This document shows positions 45,427 through 53,807 of a DNA stretch of 62,144 nt, one piece after another. The stretch is taken from positions 1 through 62,144 of the forward strand of contig NZ_JABXKI010000255.1 in the NCBI RefSeq assembly GCF_017115095.1, in the 5' to 3' direction. Under the pieces are notes generated by a model. The model was given only the letters and a program-made list of their open reading frames with translations, ran no database searches and was not told where the DNA came from. This DNA is from Nostoc sp. NMS4. Lineage in GTDB: Bacteria; Cyanobacteriota; Cyanobacteriia; Cyanobacteriales; Nostocaceae. Within the stretch, counting starts at the first letter, position 1; every line of letters starts with the position of its first letter. The translations under genes were made by a program, and so were the position numbers.

Positions 45427-45693
45427 CTACCGATTTTTATGCTCCCCTATGCGCTTACTTAAAAAATCCCTAAATTTTCTTTTTTTCTCAAATAAAAGCC
45501 CAAAAAATAAGGGAAAGATGAATTCATCTTTCCCCGCTCTTTCGTTTTTGTTATTGTCTGGTTTGTTACTTTCCTTGAGTCTTTGGCGTAACATTTGCCT
45601 TTGCTTTTTGAGTTGACGCTTCCTAGCAGAACCGCCTCTACCTTTGTCATTTCTCCCTTCTTTGCGGGGAGATTCCCATCTTTTCAGGCGCAT
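45427..45693 (-). CDS. Possible small basic protein (low confidence)
   Basis: 88 codons, 35 bp after tRNA-Leu on the same strand. The N-terminal 45 residues are very basic (RLKRWESPRKEGRNDKGRGG and KRQLKKQRQMLRQRLKES), the rest hydrophobic or basic. The reading frame runs straight through a strong terminator hairpin (45511-45534 palindrome plus a T-rich run), so a full-length product is unlikely unless read-through occurs. It may be a real short gene with a different end, or no gene at all. I do not recognise it. Confidence 0.3.
   Translation of the reverse strand: MRLKRWESPRKEGRNDKGRGGSARKRQLKKQRQMLRQRLKESNKPDNNKNERAGKDEFIFPLFFGLLFEKKRKFRDFLSKRIGEHKNR
45498..45534 (-). terminator. Rho-independent terminator with a 24-bp perfect palindrome
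   Basis: The palindrome 45511-45534, centred on GAATTC and flanked by GGGAAAG/CTTTCCC, is followed on the minus strand by TTATTTTTT. It should end the tRNA-Leu (and any small downstream) transcript, inside the coding frame of the 88-codon ORF. Confidence 0.8.
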
Positions 45694-45727
45694 AAGTTTT
45701 TAAACCTCTTTAGCACTTGTTTGATAG

Positions 45728-45811
45728 TGGGCAGGAGGAGAATCGAACTCCTATGACCGTAAGGCCGCCACATTTTGAGTGTGGTGCGTCTACCAATTCC
45801 GCCACCCGCCC
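45728..45811 (-). tRNA. tRNA-Leu(CAA)
   Basis: 84 nt class II tRNA. Acceptor GGGCGGG/CCTGCCC with A discriminator, D arm TGGCGGAATTGGTAGACGCA, anticodon stem CCACA/TGTGG with loop CTCAAAA and anticodon CAA, a long variable arm (CGGCCTTACGGTC) and T-arm AGTTCGATTC. No CCA encoded. It reads UUG. Confidence 0.93.
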
Positions 45812-45918
45812 TTATATTCAATCTTTACTACTATACACTAATTCCAGTGATTTTGTAACAAGTCTAAAAATTAATTCTCAAGGTTTTGCTGGAATAATAC
45901 CTTTAAGAATTCTCTAGT

Positions 45919-47043
45919 TTAAAGGCGTGGCAGGGTCAATAAACTAGGGTCAATATCCTGTAGTTTGGCACAGCCGCTAAGTGCCATTCCCAGATTTAAC
46001 TCATCTTGTAGGAGTGAGATGACATGAGATACGCCGATTTGTCCTCCTACCGCCAGTCCCCACAATATGGGTCGTCCGATTAGTACTGCTTTTGCTCCTA
46101 ATGCCAGAGCTTTGAGAATGTCTGTACCTCTACGAATGCCTCCATCCAAGACCACTTCTACTTTACCATCCACTGCGGCGACTATTTCAGCTAGGGCATC
46201 TAGAGAAGCGATCGCACCATCGAGTTGTCTGCCACCATGATTGGAAACAACAATTGCTTTGGCTCCATATTCTACAGCCCGCAGAGCATCATCTGCGCGT
46301 AAAACTCCTTTGATGACTAAAGGTAGGGGCGATAAAGACTGCAACCATTCTAAATCGTGCCAAGTGACCCCTGGGTTTAGCTGTTGGGCAAAGTAGGTAA
46401 ATAAGCCAGATTCGCCTTTTTCATGGGAAATATCTAGCCCTGAGATGCTAGCGAGATTAGCCAGATGTAAATCTTGGGGTAAGGTAAACTCATTACGTCT
46501 ATCTCTCTCTCGCTGTCCGAGAACAGGTGCATCGACAGTTAGACAAAGTGCTTTGTAACCTGCTTTATAAGCTTTTTCTACTAAAGCACGAGTTAATTCT
46601 CGGTCTTTATGGATGTAAAGCTGGAACCATCGCAGAGAATCTGGAAACTGATTACATGCAGTCGCCACTTCTTCAATGCTTTTTGTTGCCATTGTACTTA
46701 ACACCATACCCACACCAGATGATGCAGCAGCCAGGGCTGTGGCAACTTCTCCGTCTGGATGGGCTAGACATTGAAAAGCCATTGGTGCAATTAACAAAGG
46801 TAGTTGCAGGGGTTGTCCTAAAATGGAGGTACTTAGATTGCGATCGCTCACATCGACTAATATCCGAGGTCGCAGCTTGACTCGCTCAAAGGCAGCACGG
46901 TTATCTCGCAATGTGATTTCATCCCAAGCGCCACTGCTATAGTAATCAAGTGTCGTTTGAGACAGATATTCTTTTGCTAGCTTTTCGTACTCAAACAGGT
47001 TGATGGGTTGAAAGCGATCGCCGGTGGATAAGTAGGTAGACAT
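45919..47043 (-). CDS. FMN-dependent alpha-hydroxyacid oxidase (lactate/glycolate oxidase type)
   Basis: 374 aa, one TIM barrel. FMN- and substrate-binding residues fall in PLLIAPMAFQCLAHPDGE, the ALCLTVDAPVLGQRERDRRN region, LVIKGVLRADDA, VSNHGGRQLDG (with the catalytic His and the substrate-binding Arg) and EVVLDGGIRRGTDILKALALGAKAVLIGRP. Nostoc has a homologous enzyme shown to oxidise mainly L-lactate, releasing H2O2; in other cyanobacteria glycolate is the main substrate. Which one applies here needs substrate tests. The upstream side holds GTAATTC repeats. Confidence 0.92.
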   Translation of the reverse strand: MSTYLSTGDRFQPINLFEYEKLAKEYLSQTTLDYYSSGAWDEITLRDNRAAFERVKLRPRILVDVSDRNLSTSILGQPLQLPLLIAPMAFQCLAHPDGEVATALAAASSGVGMVLSTMATKSIEEVATACNQFPDSLRWFQLYIHKDRELTRALVEKAYKAGYKALCLTVDAPVLGQRERDRRNEFTLPQDLHLANLASISGLDISHEKGESGLFTYFAQQLNPGVTWHDLEWLQSLSPLPLVIKGVLRADDALRAVEYGAKAIVVSNHGGRQLDGAIASLDALAEIVAAVDGKVEVVLDGGIRRGTDILKALALGAKAVLIGRPILWGLAVGGQIGVSHVISLLQDELNLGMALSGCAKLQDIDPSLLTLPRL

Positions 47044-47135
47044 AATTAAATAATTCGTAATTCGTAATGACGCGACGCTCGAATACTCGCTAACGCTTCG
47101 CTATCGATGACTCGCTACCGCTTCGCTAACGTAAT
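47044..47135. repeat. GTAATTC repeat with 62-bp nested insert
   Basis: AATTCGTAATTCGTAAT is interrupted by 47069-47130, a 62-bp sequence with tandem ACTCGCTAACGCTTCGCTA and ACTCGCTACCGCTTCGCTAAC units. It is bounded by GTAAT at 47064-47068 and at 47131-47135. A 32-bp shorter relative is at 8071-8102. Confidence 0.8.
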
Positions 47136-47233
47136 TCGTAGTTGTATTTATTTTTACTCGCTTAGTTAGCGATCGCTCAACAAAATTATCTACTGAGGCG
47201 TTGCTCAAACAGCATTAAAATTACTCCCAAAAA

Positions 47234-47263
47234 AAAGACCTCTGGCGCAAAGTAGAGGTCTTT
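47234..47263 (-). terminator. Rho-independent terminator
   Basis: AAAGACCTCT (47234-47243) pairs with AGAGGTCTTT (47254-47263) around a 10-nt loop. On the minus strand it is followed by T8, so it ends transcription of the genes from 47710 and of the tiny ORF at 47319-47381. Confidence 0.9.
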
Positions 47264-47318
47264 CCGTTTCAGAACGTTGTAAAATTCATAAGCAACATAA
47301 AACGCTAATATGGTTAAT

Positions 47319-47381
47319 TTAATGGCTTCTGTGCCGTGACTGCAAAAATAAGAACCCAATTGCCAATCCCATACTGACCAT
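47319..47381 (-). CDS. Tiny ORF with good Shine-Dalgarno site (low confidence)
   Basis: 20 codons, MVSMGLAIGFLFLQSRHRSH. AGGAG precedes the ATG by eight bases and a strong terminator follows within 60 bp, an arrangement like that of a small gene. The peptide has a 13-residue hydrophobic stretch, too short for a normal membrane helix. It does not match the small photosystem or cytochrome b6f subunits that I know. It may also be a chance frame. Confidence 0.25.
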   Translation of the reverse strand: MVSMGLAIGFLFLQSRHRSH

Positions 47382-47476
47382 TATTATTACTCCTATACTG
47401 AAAATGCGCTCGCCAACATTTAGGTACAGACCTAGAAATCTAATGCTGCGACCAAAACTTCATCTGATCCGAGGTT

Positions 47477-47710
47477 TTAGGAGAACTTTTCCCAGGATTG
47501 GGCAACTAATTGGCTTAACCAGCGACGTTGTTGCCGATCCAGTAGTGGATCGTCTGCTAGCAACTGAGCGGTCAATTCTTCCAAAGATTGACCCTGAGCG
47601 CGGACAATTTTAATTACTCCAGCGATCGCACTGGCAACTAGTTCTTCATCAATCGGCTGTTGTCGCAGAGCAATAATTTCTTGGGGACTGTCTGGAATGG
47701 GATAATTCAT
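47477..47710 (-). CDS. Conserved small protein of unknown function
   Basis: 77 aa, acidic, mostly helical: IIALRQQPIDEELVASAIAGVIKIVRAQGQSLEELTAQLLADDPLLDRQQRRWLSQLVAQ is predicted as three amphipathic helices (residues 10-70). It ends WEKFS. It looks conserved in filamentous cyanobacteria but I do not recognise a family. It is divergent from the lycopene-cyclase-like gene, 160 bp apart. Confidence 0.65.
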   Translation of the reverse strand: MNYPIPDSPQEIIALRQQPIDEELVASAIAGVIKIVRAQGQSLEELTAQLLADDPLLDRQQRRWLSQLVAQSWEKFS

Positions 47711-47870
47711 GGCGTGGGTTTACAAAAATACAAAATGAACAATAAATTTGACAAACTCTTAAAATTTCTTCACTGAATCTTTACGAAACTAATAGGGCGG
47801 AGTTTACCTTACTTTGTGCCTTAAGAAAATCTGTCTTAGTGAGTAGATTGACGGGAGATGTCAACAAAAG

Positions 47871-50057
47871 ATGAAAGAAATCCTTTATTTGGAAATTCCA
47901 ACTCCAGAAACAGAAACTGTGCGTACTTGGTTACAAACAGATTTTGAACCTGGAAATGGAGAAAAAGTACTTACCTCGGAAGGCTTTCGCCTTAAAATAC
48001 CCAGTGCTACTACACCTGCTGGAGTGGCTCTTTCCGAAAACTTACCTACAGAACTTTCGGTATTTGTCTGGTCGGTGCAACGAACTACCTATCTGAAAGT
48101 GTTTCGCTGGGCAGAACAACCCTTTCCTAGTGAAGGAAAAATTCTGCAAAACTTGACCAAGGAAATCAGAAGCCGTTTTCCGCATCATTACCCAGAACCG
48201 CCAGCAATTGATTTATCCCAGCAATCAATATTTGCCGCATTAGCCTCTACTTACCCCCTGACCGTCAAGTATTTTCAGAAAATGCCCAACGGTGAATATG
48301 ACCTAACTCGTGCCTATTGGTGGGAAAAACGATGGCGCGAAGGGGTGCGGAATCCGCAGCAGCCGCGTCAAGTGGTGTTTTCGCAGGGGAGCAGGGGAGC
48401 CGGAGAGCAGGGAAGCAGGGGAGCAGGGGAGCAGGGGAGCGGGGGACAAGGAGATAAACTCAGCACTCAGCACTCAATACTCAGCACTCCTTTGCCCCAT
48501 GCCCAATACGACATCATTTACATCGGCGGCGCACTAGGCGCGATTCATGCAGCACTGATGGCAAAACTGGGATATAAAGTCTTGCTGGTGGAACGAATGC
48601 CCTTTGGTCGGATGAACCGAGAATGGAATATTTCGCGTGACGAGATTCAAAGCTTGGTTAACTTGGGTTTAGTCACCCCCGCTGAGTTAGAAACCATCAT
48701 TGCCAGGGAATACAAAGACGGATTCAATAAGTTTTTTGATGCTAATAATCCAGCCAAACTGCGATCGCCAATCCTCCACACACCCACAGTCCTAAATTTA
48801 GGCTTGGATTCCGAAAAATGGCTCCAAATGTGTGGGCAAAAGCTGCAAGCGGCAGGGGGTGAAATTTGGGATGAAACAGAGTTTATCCGTGCAGATATTG
48901 ATATATCACAAGTAGTTTTGCAAGTCAAGCACTTACCCAGTCAGATTGAGAAACAAGTAAGTGGACGACTGCTAATAGACGCAATGGGAACCGCGTCACC
49001 CATTGCTTGGCAATTAAATGGTGGTCGTGCCTTTGATAGTGTCTGTCCGACAGTGGGAGCGGCAATTGAGAGCGGATTTGAGCCGGGAGTATGGGATTCC
49101 CAATATGGAGACGTTCTTTACAGTCATGGGGATATTTCCCGGGGAAGGCAGTTAATTTGGGAATTGTTTCCCGCAGCAGCTGAGGAACTGACGATTTATT
49201 TATTTCATTACCACGAAGTCAATGCTGAAAATCCCGGTTCCTTGCTAGAGATGTACGAGGACTTTTTCACAATTTTGCCAGAGTATCGCAGGTGCGATAT
49301 GGACAAATTGGTGTGGAAGAAGCCGACATTTGGGTATATACCAGGGCATTTTAGTGTGGGAAGTAGCGATCGCACAGTTGCCTTCGATCGATTGATTGCG
49401 ATCGGTGATGCGGCATCACTCCAATCTCCCCTGGTTTTCACCGGTTTTGGTTCCCTAGTTCGCAACTTAGAGCGCTTAACAACTCTATTGGATACTGCTC
49501 TCAAACATGACTTGTTGAGTTTCCGCCACCTGAACCAAATTCGCGCCTATCAAAGCAACGTTTCCGTAACTTGGCTATTTTCCAAAGGGATGATGGTTCC
49601 CACTGGGAAATTTTTACCACCCCAGCGGATTAACTCTATGCTCAACACCTTTTTTGGGCTGTTAGCAGACGAACCGCCAGAGGTAGCAGATAACTTCATC
49701 AAAGATCGGTGTGATTGGTTAACCTTTAACCGTTTAGCACTGAAAGCAGCTAGGAAAAACCCTGCCTTGCTTTTATGGATTTGGGAACTTGCTGGCCCTA
49801 GAGATTTAGGGCGATGGCTTGGTAGTTATTTCAACTTCGGTCGTCATGCCCTAGTTAGTGCTTTACTAAGTCCGTGGTTCCCGCGCTTCTTAAACCGCAT
49901 AGGTTTTTGGTTGGAACCCCGGAATCCAGGCTTGTGGCTGTGGCTGTTGACGATTAATTATGCGATCGCTACAGGCAAACCGCGATCGCGCGCTCAAGTA
50001 GCAAAATCCAACCCAGAAGCCATAATTCCGAAGTCAGAAGCAAGGATTCTGAATTAG
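47871..50057 (+). CDS. CruA/CruP-type lycopene-cyclase-like FAD oxidoreductase with in-frame repeats
   Basis: 728 aa. The N-terminal domain (1-170) is followed by YDIIYIGGALGAIHAALMAKLGYKVLLVER (Rossmann GXGXXG-like FAD site, about residues 213-240) and PFGRMNREWNISRDEIQSLVNLG, typical of CruA/CruP. SGRLLIDAMGTASPIAWQLNGG and GDAASLQSPLVFTGFGSL complete the flavin fold. CruA cyclises lycopene; CruP lacks that activity and relates to stress tolerance, so the role is undecided. Residues about 172-206 (QGSRGAGEQGSRGAGEQGSG and a Ser/Gln tail) are encoded by GGGGAGCAGGGGAG and CAGCACT repeats and are an in-frame repeat insertion between two domains. Confidence 0.8.
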   Translation: MKEILYLEIPTPETETVRTWLQTDFEPGNGEKVLTSEGFRLKIPSATTPAGVALSENLPTELSVFVWSVQRTTYLKVFRWAEQPFPSEGKILQNLTKEIRSRFPHHYPEPPAIDLSQQSIFAALASTYPLTVKYFQKMPNGEYDLTRAYWWEKRWREGVRNPQQPRQVVFSQGSRGAGEQGSRGAGEQGSGGQGDKLSTQHSILSTPLPHAQYDIIYIGGALGAIHAALMAKLGYKVLLVERMPFGRMNREWNISRDEIQSLVNLGLVTPAELETIIAREYKDGFNKFFDANNPAKLRSPILHTPTVLNLGLDSEKWLQMCGQKLQAAGGEIWDETEFIRADIDISQVVLQVKHLPSQIEKQVSGRLLIDAMGTASPIAWQLNGGRAFDSVCPTVGAAIESGFEPGVWDSQYGDVLYSHGDISRGRQLIWELFPAAAEELTIYLFHYHEVNAENPGSLLEMYEDFFTILPEYRRCDMDKLVWKKPTFGYIPGHFSVGSSDRTVAFDRLIAIGDAASLQSPLVFTGFGSLVRNLERLTTLLDTALKHDLLSFRHLNQIRAYQSNVSVTWLFSKGMMVPTGKFLPPQRINSMLNTFFGLLADEPPEVADNFIKDRCDWLTFNRLALKAARKNPALLLWIWELAGPRDLGRWLGSYFNFGRHALVSALLSPWFPRFLNRIGFWLEPRNPGLWLWLLTINYAIATGKPRSRAQVAKSNPEAIIPKSEARILN
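48383..48490. repeat. Intergenic-type tandem repeats inside the lycopene-cyclase-like gene
   Basis: About seven GGGGAGC/AGGGGAGC units and an AACTCAGCACTCAGCACTCAAT stretch lie inside the coding frame, with no stop codon and a length divisible by three. The same units are normally intergenic in this window (for example at 28408-28485 and 6545). They encode Gly/Gln/Ser/Ala-rich sequence. Confidence 0.85.
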
Positions 50058-50130
50058 TCATTAGTCATTAGTCATTGGTCATTAGTATTAGATAAATGAC
50101 TAAGGACAAATGACTAATGACAACTAACTC

Positions 50131-51678
50131 CTAACTCTTGGGGCGAAAATTTGGTAGTTCTACAGATGCCAATGATTTACGCCCCTTGGGTGGACGCTGG
50201 GGATAAACTACTGGTGAAGGTGAACTGTCATCGTTGGTATTATCACCTAATGGCTCTGGGGACAAGTCATTTGCTGATAATTCCAACTGCAATTGTGAAA
50301 CTTCTGACCAATAGTCTTCAGCTTCTCCAACAGGCGCTTCGGTGTGAGGTGGATTGGAGTTCTCTAAGTTATTAGCTGGTGAAACCACAGAATCCGTTGT
50401 CCAAGAAGTAGAGATAGTTACAGGAGGATTAATTTCTGCTTCAAACTGTTCCTTTTGTGGATTTTCTACTTCCTCATCGTCTTCTAAGATTGTTGCTAAA
50501 GTCTCCCAAATTGGGGCATCACTAACATCCGTTTTTGCAGTAGGTGGTGGTGATGTAGATGCAGTCTGGGAGGTGAAAAACATTTGGATTAGACTATCTA
50601 ATTGCTGATCTAAATTTGATGAACCCAAAGGTGCAAACGCTTCAGTTGTATCTGAAGAATCATCAACTTCTGGAGATGGCGCGGATTGCGTTGGTGTTGG
50701 TGTTGGTGTTGGCGTGTCTTTTTTAACTGTCCAGTTCCAAGGAGATGATGGCGGCGTTGCAGGGGCTTCATTTCTCTGGAATGGGACTGGTGCTGAGGGT
50801 TCACCCCAAGAATTATCTAGATCGTTACTCAAGGATTCTTCTTCTGCTGACCAAGGTTGAATTGGCTGGGCGTTAGGAAACAAAGACCGAGCTTTTCTAG
50901 AAAATCTTCCTTGGCTACTAGTTATATCTTTAGGGTGTTTTGCAGCATCCTCTAAGGAATCATAGCTAGGAACCGATGTATCTAGACATTTTTCCAAAGC
51001 TGCTTTGAATTGCAACGTCTGGCGTTGTTGTCGCATCAGTCTAGTACGTAACTCCCGGCAAACATTTTCTGACTGCAATAACTGCTGAGATTGTTCGTTG
51101 TTGTTTGTGTGTAGCAACGTACATTCTCGCTCTAACTGGGCAAGGCGTTGCTGGCTAATTTGTAGCTGTGCTTTATGAGTATCAATGAAAATTTCTTGAC
51201 GTTGAACAGTTTGTACGGCAGTTTCTAATTGTTGAAATAAAGATTTTATCTGTTCTTGAGCCGCAGCTAGTTCCTGAGTGTGTTGATTGAGCATCGACTC
51301 ACTAACGCTAGAACGGGTTTTCTGCCACTGCAAAACCTTTTCTGACTCAGCTAGATTGTCTTTTAGCTGCTCCACTTGTTCATACAAATTATTGTTAGCC
51401 GCACGTAATTCTTCGTTCAATGCCAGCAGGTTCTGAAATTCTGAGTCAATAAGTGCTTGTTTGGCGCTTTCAGGCTCTGCAACCCAGTCCTGCTGGGCGG
51501 TATCTTGTGAAAATTGTGTATCTTCAGCTGGCATGAGGAGTGGCAGTTTTTTAACTGTCATATTGTCATTAGGCACAACTGAGTAAAAGGGACAACTCGC
51601 CTGTTCTGATTGTGGCGAATTAGCAGAATTTAGGGATTGCATTACAGTCCCCTTATTTGAGGTGTCAGCTTCATTCAT
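50131..51678 (-). CDS. Coiled-coil protein of unknown function
   Basis: 515 aa from the ATG at 51678. A long coiled coil covers about residues 85-230 (NEELRAANNNLYEQVEQLKDNLAESEKV and following), then low-complexity Ser/Pro/Glu/Asp-rich sequence to about 480 with a TPTPTPTPTQ stretch encoded by a GGTGTT repeat. The C-terminus is short and basic (PQRPPKGRKSLASVELPNFRPK). I do not recognise a family; a cytoskeletal or scaffold role is only a guess. The stop codon falls in an ACTCCTA-type repeat. Confidence 0.7.
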   Translation of the reverse strand: MNEADTSNKGTVMQSLNSANSPQSEQASCPFYSVVPNDNMTVKKLPLLMPAEDTQFSQDTAQQDWVAEPESAKQALIDSEFQNLLALNEELRAANNNLYEQVEQLKDNLAESEKVLQWQKTRSSVSESMLNQHTQELAAAQEQIKSLFQQLETAVQTVQRQEIFIDTHKAQLQISQQRLAQLERECTLLHTNNNEQSQQLLQSENVCRELRTRLMRQQRQTLQFKAALEKCLDTSVPSYDSLEDAAKHPKDITSSQGRFSRKARSLFPNAQPIQPWSAEEESLSNDLDNSWGEPSAPVPFQRNEAPATPPSSPWNWTVKKDTPTPTPTPTQSAPSPEVDDSSDTTEAFAPLGSSNLDQQLDSLIQMFFTSQTASTSPPPTAKTDVSDAPIWETLATILEDDEEVENPQKEQFEAEINPPVTISTSWTTDSVVSPANNLENSNPPHTEAPVGEAEDYWSEVSQLQLELSANDLSPEPLGDNTNDDSSPSPVVYPQRPPKGRKSLASVELPNFRPKS

Positions 51679-51681
51679 CAC

Positions 51682-52023
51682 TCTTGACTCACCTGCTTAA
51701 AAATATTCAGCAGCGCTGGCATTAGCATTGCTTATCAACTGTGTCTAATCAGGGTTTGCTCTAAAAGCTAAGTTTAACTCTCTCCAAGCACCAGCAATTA
51801 ATTATCAATTGATGTTCCCCATTTTGTATCTAGACTGATGCCGTTATAACACTATGATGCTCTGTCCCGTCAAGAAGAGGTAGAAAGGGAACTCTGGCCG
51901 TCTTTGAGGATAGGCAAAAAAGAGGAAAAATTTTTAACATACCCCTTGACAGTTGGCTCTTTTTCTTAACTTGTGACCAATGGTGGTAGTATGTTTTCAT
52001 GGCTGCTCTAATCCTTGCTATTG
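51682..52023. other. Intergenic region between divergent genes
   Basis: 342 bp. A TTGACA hexamer (51946-51951) with TAACTT 15 bases later is a weak candidate promoter toward the plus-strand gene at 52024. No repeats or other genes are visible. Confidence 0.45.
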
Positions 52024-52500
52024 ATGAACAAACTATTGGATGAAACGCTGTCAATCAAAACTGCTGAACGCATAAACAGTAAAGCTACCACTCCATTTGA
52101 TAATGCTTACAAAGCAGCATTATCCACTGAGGGGGCAAGATATATTCAGGGATTTTTAGCTTTTGCGGGGAAGCCATACAGACCGATTGAACACAGTTGG
52201 ATTGAGCTAGGTGATGACTCTGGGGTAAGCATTATCGATCCCACATTACCTCACCTGAAAAAAAATCCTCAAGAACTGTGGTATTTTGCAGCACATAGTC
52301 TGACTGTTAAAAAACTGAAAGCCATCATTGAAGAATCGAAAGAAGATTATCCAGAAGATGAACCATTACCAATTTATGGCGATCCACCTTATGAATATTA
52401 TGGTGATGTAATGTTGGGCGGTCAAGACTATTTGGCAGCATATCAAGCCGCAGAAGCTAAGTGCAGAGAAATTAACGAACTCAATCCTGATAGTAACTAA
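52024..52500 (+). CDS. Conserved protein of unknown function
   Basis: 158 aa from the ATG at 52024; a TTG three codons earlier is possible. I do not recognise the family. Regions include TPFDNAYKAALSTEGARYIQGFLAFAGKPYRPIEHSWIELGDDSG, which reads like a small alpha/beta domain, and an acidic YPEDEPLPIYGDPPYEYYGDVMLGGQDYLAAY tail. No signal peptide or membrane segments. It is alone between a divergent gene and the emfourin-like gene on the other strand. Confidence 0.65.
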   Translation: MNKLLDETLSIKTAERINSKATTPFDNAYKAALSTEGARYIQGFLAFAGKPYRPIEHSWIELGDDSGVSIIDPTLPHLKKNPQELWYFAAHSLTVKKLKAIIEESKEDYPEDEPLPIYGDPPYEYYGDVMLGGQDYLAAYQAAEAKCREINELNPDSN

Positions 52501-52707
52501 TAAAACTAAATTAAGTAATTCGTAATTTGAATTACGTTACTGCCACTTTGCGAAAATTATGACCACTAAAGAGATATTCTACAGCGTCAGAGACTTACAG
52601 CAGATTTAAAATTTGTGAGGCACACAAGCTAAGTCTCAAAGCCAGGTATAGAGCTTGTTTTAGTTCTGAATTCTGTATTCTGCTGTATAAGTAATTATTT
52701 TTACTTT

Positions 52708-53007
52708 TTACCTTTTCTGTGCTGTGGTTTGTAACCATTCAATCAGGGGTCTTAAGGTTCCTGGCAATGCTGACTCACTGACAGTCACAGTATGCTGCTT
52801 ACCGTTATCTTCTACTGTTAACTTATATTGAAAGCGATCGCTCTGGGGATTTGGCGAAGTAATTAGTTCCGGTAGCCTAAATAAATCAGCCACTTCCACC
52901 AGTCGGGGAAGTGTAGCAGCTTCATCTGGCGGGAGAGTGTCTGTATCAACGGTTGTCTTCTTGCTAATTCCAGCAAAGCCGCCCGTGCGTTCAAATGATA
53001 CCCGCAT
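52708..53007 (-). CDS. Emfourin-type protealysin inhibitor (orphan)
   Basis: 99 aa from the ATG at 53007, with GGAG nine bases upstream; an earlier ATG (53055) lacks a site. The start MRVSFERTGGFAGISKKTTVDTDTLPPDEA matches the emfourin family, beta-rich inhibitors of protealysin-type M4 metalloproteases. The typical neighbour, a thermolysin-like M4 protease gene, is not within this window on either side. There is no signal peptide, consistent with other emfourins. The target is unknown here. Confidence 0.75.
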   Translation of the reverse strand: MRVSFERTGGFAGISKKTTVDTDTLPPDEAATLPRLVEVADLFRLPELITSPNPQSDRFQYKLTVEDNGKQHTVTVSESALPGTLRPLIEWLQTTAQKR

Positions 53008-53522
53008 TTTTTTGCTCTCCGTTGTGTTATTTGGTTGGGAGATGAGAGTTCTCACCTCTCACTTTAGCAACAACAAACAATAAATTTATCAGTCCTGAGT
53101 GTTGAATAATGTCATTGCGAGTAGAGGTTCGCAATGACAACTATTTATCCGAACATGATATGAGAGGGCAAAAATCTTAAATGTAATCCTTCAGGAATTC
53201 TTAAATTATGGCTAACATACCAGCTAGCGCGGTCAATAGCTAGAATAATGTGCTTTTTAGCACCTAATTCAAATTTACAAGTCCCACAAGGAACTGAAGT
53301 TCCTTGCTAATAGCAAAAGTCATCTTTAGATGACTAAATATCTGGAAAAATCTTTAGTCTACTTCAGTAGACTTTACCTATTAGCCTTGAACTTCAGTTC
53401 AGGGCGGGTCAGGAAGCCCACCCCACAATATTGGATAATTTATTTATTGGAGTTCACTATGCTAAAACCCAGGCCTTTTGTTTCTCCTGAATTCTGACTC
53501 CTGCATTCTGCCGTAACTTCCT
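53008..53522. other. Intergenic region with a MITE-like inverted repeat
   Basis: 515 bp. It contains the 110-bp self-complementary element at 53291-53400 and a GAATTC/ACTCCTG unit at about 53484-53510. Otherwise AT-rich, with no gene on either strand. Confidence 0.6.
53291..53400. mobile_element. MITE-like element: near-complete inverted repeat
   Basis: The left end GAACTGAAGTTCCTTGCTAA is complementary to the right end (CTATTAGCCTTGAACTTCAG at 53378-53397) apart from two mismatches, and an inner pair (AAAGTCATC..GATGACT against AGTCTAC..GTAGACTTT) continues the symmetry. Together the element folds into one long imperfect stem. No protein is encoded. It lies alone in an intergenic gap, as miniature elements do. 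Confidence 0.7.
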
Positions 53523-53768
53523 TTACTTAACGTGGGAGCGATCGCAATGGTAGGGATAAAGCCACTCACACTTAAAGAGTCCACGGGTATGTTTTTCAAA
53601 AAATGTTCCTGCATGCCGTCCAGGTGATATATCGATCCCAGCTTTCGTTTTAATCTCATATAACCAGGGAAAGGCTACTACTAAAATAGCGATGAAAGTG
53701 AAGAGGTAGAGAATCGTAGTTTTAATGTTGGCAAATCTTTGGGAATTGCTATTGGGATTTTGAGGCAT
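53523..53768 (-). CDS. Small single-span membrane protein of unknown function
   Basis: 81 aa. One membrane helix at about residues 16-35 (TTILYLFTFIAILVVAFPWLY). The C-terminal part AGIDISPGRHAGTFFEKHTRGLFKCEWLYPYHCDRSHVK has two Cys and several His. It ends 246 bp after starting, 39 bp downstream of the HNH nuclease gene on the same strand, so cotranscription is likely. No clear ribosome site precedes the ATG. Unrecognised. Confidence 0.5.
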   Translation of the reverse strand: MPQNPNSNSQRFANIKTTILYLFTFIAILVVAFPWLYEIKTKAGIDISPGRHAGTFFEKHTRGLFKCEWLYPYHCDRSHVK

Positions 53769-53807
53769 AGAAATGAGAGAAAAACTAATAGCTCATACCA
53801 TAATAAC

